DNA of 64,000 nt from JBBDSJ01 sp040905025. Lineage in GTDB: Bacteria > Pseudomonadota > Gammaproteobacteria > Methylohalomonadales > Methylohalomonadaceae. Positions 60,247-64,000 of the stretch are shown piece after piece; within the stretch, counting starts at the first letter, position 1, and each line of letters begins with the position of its first letter. Below the pieces are notes generated by a model. The model was not told the DNA's origin, did not search any database, and was given only the letters and a program-made list of their open reading frames with translations. The translations under genes and the position numbers were made by a program. The stretch lies in the NCBI GenBank assembly GCA_040905025.1, contig JBBDSJ010000126.1, positions 14,662-78,661 on the forward strand, given 5' to 3'.

Positions 60247-61407
60247 ATGACTGCACCCGCTGATACAATCCGAAACCTGCCGGCTGATTCCGTAGGTCTG
60301 GTCGCGCCACAGACACTGCATTTGGACACGCCGCTGACGCTTGAGTCCGGCACGGTTCTGCAAAGCTATGACATTGTGCTGGAAACCTATGGTGAGTTGA
60401 ACGCGGATCACAGTAACGCCATTTTGATCTGTCATGCGTTGAGCGGCGATCATCATGTAGCCGGCTATCACAGCCCCGACGAGCGCAAACCCGGCTGGTG
60501 GGACAGTTGCGTTGGTCCCGGCAAACCGATTGATACAAACAAGTTCTTTGTTGTGGCACCGAACAACCTCGGCGGTTGTGGCGGTTCCACCGGACCGACC
60601 ACCATCAACCCGGCAACCGGCAAGCCCTATGGCCCGGATTTCTCGATTGTCACCGTCGGTGACTGGGTCCACAGCCAGGCGGCACTCGCGGATCAGCTGG
60701 GCATTCAACGCTGGGCGGCAGTCATTGGCGGCAGTCTCGGTGGCATGCAGGTACTGCAGTGGTCGATTGATTATCCGCAGCGCATTGCCAACGCCTTCGT
60801 CATCGCTGCTGCACCCAAACTCTCGACCCAGAATATTGCATTCAACGAGGTCGCCCGGCAGGCGATCATGAATGATCGCGATTTTCATAATGGTCACTAC
60901 TTTGAACATGGCGTAACGCCCAGCCGTGGTTTGATGCTGGCGCGCATGCTTGGCCATATCACCTATCTTTCCGATGATGTGCTTGATGAAAAATTCGGCC
61001 GCGAACTGCGTGATGGCCGCATCAAGTTTGGCTATGATGTCGAATTCCAGGTAGAAAGTTATCTGCGCCATCAGGGTCGCAGTTTTGTTGATCGTTTTGA
61101 TGCCAACAGTTACCTGCTGCTAACCAAAACCCTGGATTATTTTGATCCAGCCAGCCGTTGTGATGGCAATCTGGCCAGGGCACTGGCGGTGGCTACTGCG
61201 AAGTTCTTCGTCATTTCATTCAGCAGTGACTGGCGTTTTTCGCCGTCGCGCTCGCGCGAAATTGTCCGCGCCTTGCTGGATGCTGACCGCGATGTCAGCT
61301 ATATCGAGATTGAATCCAAGCAGGGGCATGATTCATTTCTGATGCCGATTCCACGTTATCACTCGGTACTGCGTGCGGCACTGGAACGCATTGAGGCATC
61401 GCTATGA
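60247..61407 (+). CDS. metX: Homoserine O-acyltransferase MetX
   Basis: A 386-residue alpha/beta hydrolase-type acyltransferase that activates homoserine for methionine synthesis (acetyl or succinyl donor cannot be told by eye). Conserved parts: LETYGELNADHSNAILICHALSGD, GGCGGSTGPTTINP, the nucleophile elbow VIGGSLGGMQ, ARMLGHITYLS and the C-terminal QGHDSFL with the catalytic His. It overlaps metW by four bases (stop of metX and start of metW), as in many Proteobacteria, where the two are functionally linked. Confidence 0.94.
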   Translation: MTAPADTIRNLPADSVGLVAPQTLHLDTPLTLESGTVLQSYDIVLETYGELNADHSNAILICHALSGDHHVAGYHSPDERKPGWWDSCVGPGKPIDTNKFFVVAPNNLGGCGGSTGPTTINPATGKPYGPDFSIVTVGDWVHSQAALADQLGIQRWAAVIGGSLGGMQVLQWSIDYPQRIANAFVIAAAPKLSTQNIAFNEVARQAIMNDRDFHNGHYFEHGVTPSRGLMLARMLGHITYLSDDVLDEKFGRELRDGRIKFGYDVEFQVESYLRHQGRSFVDRFDANSYLLLTKTLDYFDPASRCDGNLARALAVATAKFFVISFSSDWRFSPSRSREIVRALLDADRDVSYIEIESKQGHDSFLMPIPRYHSVLRAALERIEASL

Positions 61408-62018
61408 GTTCACTGCAGATGCGTACTGATCAAACACTGATAGCCGACTGGCTGCAGCCCAAATCACGTGTCCTCGATCTCGGTTGCGGCGACGGTTTAC
61501 TGCTTGCCAGCCTGCAGGCCGAGCATCAAATCACCGGCTATGGCGTGGAAATCGACAGCGACAACATCACAGCCTGCATCCACAGCGGTATTAATGTCAT
61601 CCAGGCGGATCTGGACGCCGGACTGACAGTATTTGATGACGATTCATTTGATTACGTCATCATGACGCAGACACTACAGGCCGTGCGTTATCCGAACCGC
61701 ATGCTGAATGAAATGCTGCGCGTAGGGCGTGAAGGGATCGTGACATTCCCGAACATGGGTCATTGGCGTGCGCGTATGCAGATTGCCTTCAAGGGGCACA
61801 TGCCTGTCACCGCTGCGCTACCGTATCACTGGTATGAATCGCCGAACATTCACCTGTGTTCAGTAAACGATTTCGAGAATCTGTGTGCAGCCGAAGGCAT
61901 CGAAATCCTGCAAAGCACAACAGTCGACCATAAGCATCGTACCAGTTTCGGCATGCGCTGGTTGCCCAGCCTGCTCGGTGAAATCGCGATTTACCGGTTC
62001 CGGCGCAAACCGCTATAG
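61404..62018 (+). CDS. metW: MetW methionine biosynthesis protein
   Basis: A 204-residue SAM-methyltransferase-fold protein. The motif VLDLGCGDGLLLASL, GVEIDSDNITACIHSGINVIQADLD and FDYVIMTQTLQAVRYPNRMLNEMLRVG are typical of MetW, which works with MetX. Its start overlaps the metX stop, so translation is coupled. Its stop lies 6 bp inside the 3' end of the convergent exonuclease gene. Confidence 0.94.
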   Translation: MSSLQMRTDQTLIADWLQPKSRVLDLGCGDGLLLASLQAEHQITGYGVEIDSDNITACIHSGINVIQADLDAGLTVFDDDSFDYVIMTQTLQAVRYPNRMLNEMLRVGREGIVTFPNMGHWRARMQIAFKGHMPVTAALPYHWYESPNIHLCSVNDFENLCAAEGIEILQSTTVDHKHRTSFGMRWLPSLLGEIAIYRFRRKPL

Positions 62019-62786
62019 CTTGAGATCATATTCAATCGTCAGTGGTGCATGGTCGGAAAAGCGCTGGTCGCGATAGATACTCGCCGCCCTGACCTTGTCG
62101 CGCAGTCCCGGCGTGACGACCTGGTAATCAATCCGCCAACCGACATTTTTGGCCCACGCCTGACCACGATTTGACCACCAGGTATATTCATCGGCTTGCT
62201 GGTTGACGACCCGGAACGCGTCAACATAGCCCACCGGTCCGAACAGCTGGTCCAGCCAGGCACGCTCTTCCGGCAGAAACCCGGAATTTTTCTGATTACC
62301 GCGCCAGTTTTTAATGTCGTCTTTGGTATGCGCAATATTCCAGTCACCACAGAGGATGAACTCACGCTTTTGCCGGCGCATTTTCCGCAGCATGGCCATA
62401 AACCGATCGAGAAATTCGTATTTGATGTCCTGACGTATATCGCCGGTAGTCCCCGACGGCAGATAAATCGATACCACACTGAGTTTGCCGAAGTCGGCCC
62501 GAATGAAGCGGCCTTCAGCATCAGCCTGCGGCCAGCCAAACTTGGTATGCAGTTTGTCGGGAGATTTTTTGGTGTAGATGGCAACCCCACTGTAACCGGG
62601 CTTTTGCGCATCACAAAAAAAGCTCTGGTAGCCTGCCGGCGCCGTGATGGCGGCATCAAGCTGATACAGCTGTGCCTTGGTTTCCTGGATGCAAACCACA
62701 TCGGCAGCCGTTTTTGGCAACCAGTCAAAAAAACCTTTACGGTGTGTGGCGCGAATGCCATTGGCATTCAGAGTCATGATTCTCAT
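62013..62786 (-). CDS. Exonuclease III-family protein, Crc-like
   Basis: A 257-residue member of the exonuclease III / AP endonuclease family. Catalytic residues are visible: Glu in IQETKA, Asp and Asn in CGDWNIAHT, and Asp-His in FSDHAPL. Over its whole length it resembles Pseudomonas Crc (KREFILCGDWNIAH, DIKNWRGNQKNSGFLPEERAWLDQLFG, NVGWRIDYQVVTPGLRDKVR), but Crc has lost the catalytic residues at these positions. So it is either an active nuclease that looks like the ancestor of Crc, or a Crc relative that kept activity. It is divergent from pyrE, the neighbour of crc in Pseudomonas. Confidence 0.85.
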   Translation of the reverse strand: MRIMTLNANGIRATHRKGFFDWLPKTAADVVCIQETKAQLYQLDAAITAPAGYQSFFCDAQKPGYSGVAIYTKKSPDKLHTKFGWPQADAEGRFIRADFGKLSVVSIYLPSGTTGDIRQDIKYEFLDRFMAMLRKMRRQKREFILCGDWNIAHTKDDIKNWRGNQKNSGFLPEERAWLDQLFGPVGYVDAFRVVNQQADEYTWWSNRGQAWAKNVGWRIDYQVVTPGLRDKVRAASIYRDQRFSDHAPLTIEYDLKL

Positions 62787-62882
62787 TATGTCAGTCCGGA
62801 ATTCGGATTTTGCGGTACTTCACAGGCAGGCTATGATAACGAATCATTGATTACATGTGCGCCCTGATAAAAACAAACCCAC

Positions 62883-63527
62883 ATGAGCAACTTTCGTGAC
62901 GCATTTATAGACTTTGCCCTGCGGCATGAAGCGCTGGGGTTTGGGCAATTCACGCTTAAATCCGGGCGCCTGAGTCCATATTTCTTTAACAGTGGCCGCT
63001 TCAATACCGGCGCGGCACTGGCCGAACTCGGCCGTTTCTATGCGGCGGCGATTGACGCCGCCGGCATCGAGTTTGACATGCTGTTCGGGCCAGCCTACAA
63101 GGGTATCCCGCTGGCGGCGTCGGTAGCGATTGCACTGGCAGCTGATGGCCGGGATGTGCCGTATTGTTTCAATCGCAAGGAAGCCAAGGATCATGGTGAA
63201 GGCGGACTCACCCTGGGTGCACCGCTGCGTGGCCGGGTATTGATTATTGATGATGTCATTTCCGCCGGCACTTCGGTCAATCAATCCGTGGAGCTGATTC
63301 ATGCCGCCAACGCGACACCGGCAGGCGTTGCCATTTCGCTGGATCGCCAGGAAAAAGGCGCCGGGGAATTATCCGCCGTACAGGAAGTGCAGCAACACCA
63401 CGGGCTGGCGGTCACCAGCATCGCCGGGCTGAATGATCTGCTGCGCTATGTTGAAGCGCGCCCGGAAATGCAGGCACCGCTGGCGGAAATCGCTGCCTAT
63501 CTTGCCCGTTACGGTGTCTCGACTTGA
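62883..63527 (+). CDS. pyrE: Orotate phosphoribosyltransferase
   Basis: A 214-residue enzyme that joins orotate to PRPP to form orotidine 5'-phosphate. Start ATG 62883. KSGRLSPYFFNSGRF binds orotate; the PRPP motif is VLIIDDVISAGTSVNQSV; FNRKEAKDHGEGG precedes it, and GAPLRGRV is usual. Length matches the E. coli enzyme (213). It is divergent from the exonuclease III/Crc-like gene, with about 96 bp between the start codons. Confidence 0.96.
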   Translation: MSNFRDAFIDFALRHEALGFGQFTLKSGRLSPYFFNSGRFNTGAALAELGRFYAAAIDAAGIEFDMLFGPAYKGIPLAASVAIALAADGRDVPYCFNRKEAKDHGEGGLTLGAPLRGRVLIIDDVISAGTSVNQSVELIHAANATPAGVAISLDRQEKGAGELSAVQEVQQHHGLAVTSIAGLNDLLRYVEARPEMQAPLAEIAAYLARYGVST

Positions 63528-63581
63528 CCCGGCACCGGCATTTGCAGGTACTATAATCTATCGGCAGAGTACCGGATTTGC

Positions 63582-63757
63582 TAGAAGTGGCCTCAAAATG
63601 TCACGCACCCAACGGTGTAATAAAGTGCAGCCGAGACCAGGCGAAAGTGGACGAGAAAGCGCAGTGTATAGACACTACATGAGCATTTTGAGTCCACTTT
63701 CAACACCCATTCGTATATTTCAGGGCGGCAAATGCAGTAATTTTGAGGCCGCTTCTA
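63582..63757. repeat. MITE-like inverted-repeat element
   Basis: Terminal 18-bp repeats TAGAAGTGGCCTCAAAAT and ATTTTGAGGCCGCTTCTA differ at one position; an inner pair GAAAGTGGAC (63643-63652) / GTCCACTTTC (63692-63701) lies within, and CATTTTGAG next to the inner right arm repeats the outer arm. Total 176 bp, no open reading frame. Structure suggests a small non-autonomous element; target duplication not apparent. Confidence 0.65.
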
Positions 63758-63948
63758 AATCAGGAGTGTAATTCAGCTTGCAGGGGTCCGGGAATTGACC
63801 ATGAGGAATTGACCATGGGATATTGGTACGGGGGTACCCGTATTGCATGGGTCAGACAAGTCATAACCTGCAGTCAGCGCCTGAAAGACATTTTACCGGG
63901 TAGCCGGAATTATGCTGAAGCCATAAGCACTTCTGTGGTTCCGGGACT
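63758..63948. other. Noncoding region at the right end
   Basis: Contains a direct repeat GGAATTGACCATG twice (about 63791-63817) and a small inverted repeat TACGGG...CCCGTA. A reverse-strand frame with stop at 63949 runs off the edge (ending SRAVWLLWRKAGKA) and could be the 3' end of a gene, but the 17 codons seen do not allow a call. Confidence 0.4.
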
Positions 63949-64000
63949 CTAAGCTTTACCGGCCTTGCGCCATAACAGCCACACAGCACGGGATAACTGT

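Noticed and set aside
63949..64000. 3' end of a reverse-strand gene at the right edge
   Set aside because: Only 17 codons visible; insufficient to support a call.

Overview
The window looks like a chromosomal segment of a free-living gammaproteobacterium of moderately high GC content. Three gene orders support this: hemC-hemD-hemX-hemY; gshB-tonB-yqgE-ruvX-pyrR-pyrB-pyrC'; and pilU-pilT-yggS-proC-yggT-metX-metW. The last two are also the order known from Pseudomonas aeruginosa. TonB-dependent receptors, MsbA, a cytochrome c5-type protein, MscL and an acetate permease fit a Gram-negative aerobe. I cannot name the genus from sequence alone.

Layout. 0-16.7 kb: DUF3293 fragment, a DMSO-reductase-superfamily molybdoenzyme, a membrane cytochrome c5-type protein, a UvrD/PcrA-type helicase interrupted by a 359-residue intein, PmbA, a MoxR/DUF58/TgpA-like transglutaminase cluster, MsbA, phosphoribulokinase and an orphan ParA ATPase. 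16.7-22.3 kb: a repeat-rich accessory stretch with a TonB receptor, a glutamate-synthase-like FMN enzyme and a thiamine-diphosphate-enzyme remnant. 22.3-34.1 kb: haem synthesis, glutathione, TonB and pyrimidine genes, ending in a trmB-like methyltransferase. 34.1-38.6 kb: two near-identical pqqA genes, each behind a sigma-54 promoter, flanking an AT-richer segment (a lycopene-cyclase-like membrane protein, an IS30 remnant, a cupredoxin, a lipoprotein). 38.6-54 kb: LysE transporter, second TonB receptor, rhomboid protease, an NtrB/NtrC-type two-component system followed by a sigma-54 promoter and a DUF4168 gene, actP operon, mscL, SIMPL protein, a GNAT-HDAC fusion, lipocalin. 54-64 kb: three PilT/PilU ATPases, yggS-proC-yggT-metX-metW, an exonuclease-III/Crc-like gene, pyrE and a MITE-like element.

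Two layers of structure stand out beyond the genes. First, at least seven copies of a modular palindromic element (ends GGAAGCTCTG / CAGAGGTTCC) lie between genes, with internal stems that change in a compensatory way from copy to copy; a second hairpin family with a conserved CGGGGTRA loop occurs twice and also covaries. Second, three good sigma-54 promoters are visible: one before each pqqA and one before the DUF4168 gene next to a sigma-54 activator. Duplication of pqqA together with promoter, upstream dyads and terminator, without pqqBCDE in the window, is the most unusual arrangement here.

No tRNA, rRNA or CRISPR array was recognised. Functional calls rest on motif recognition by eye; no database search was run.
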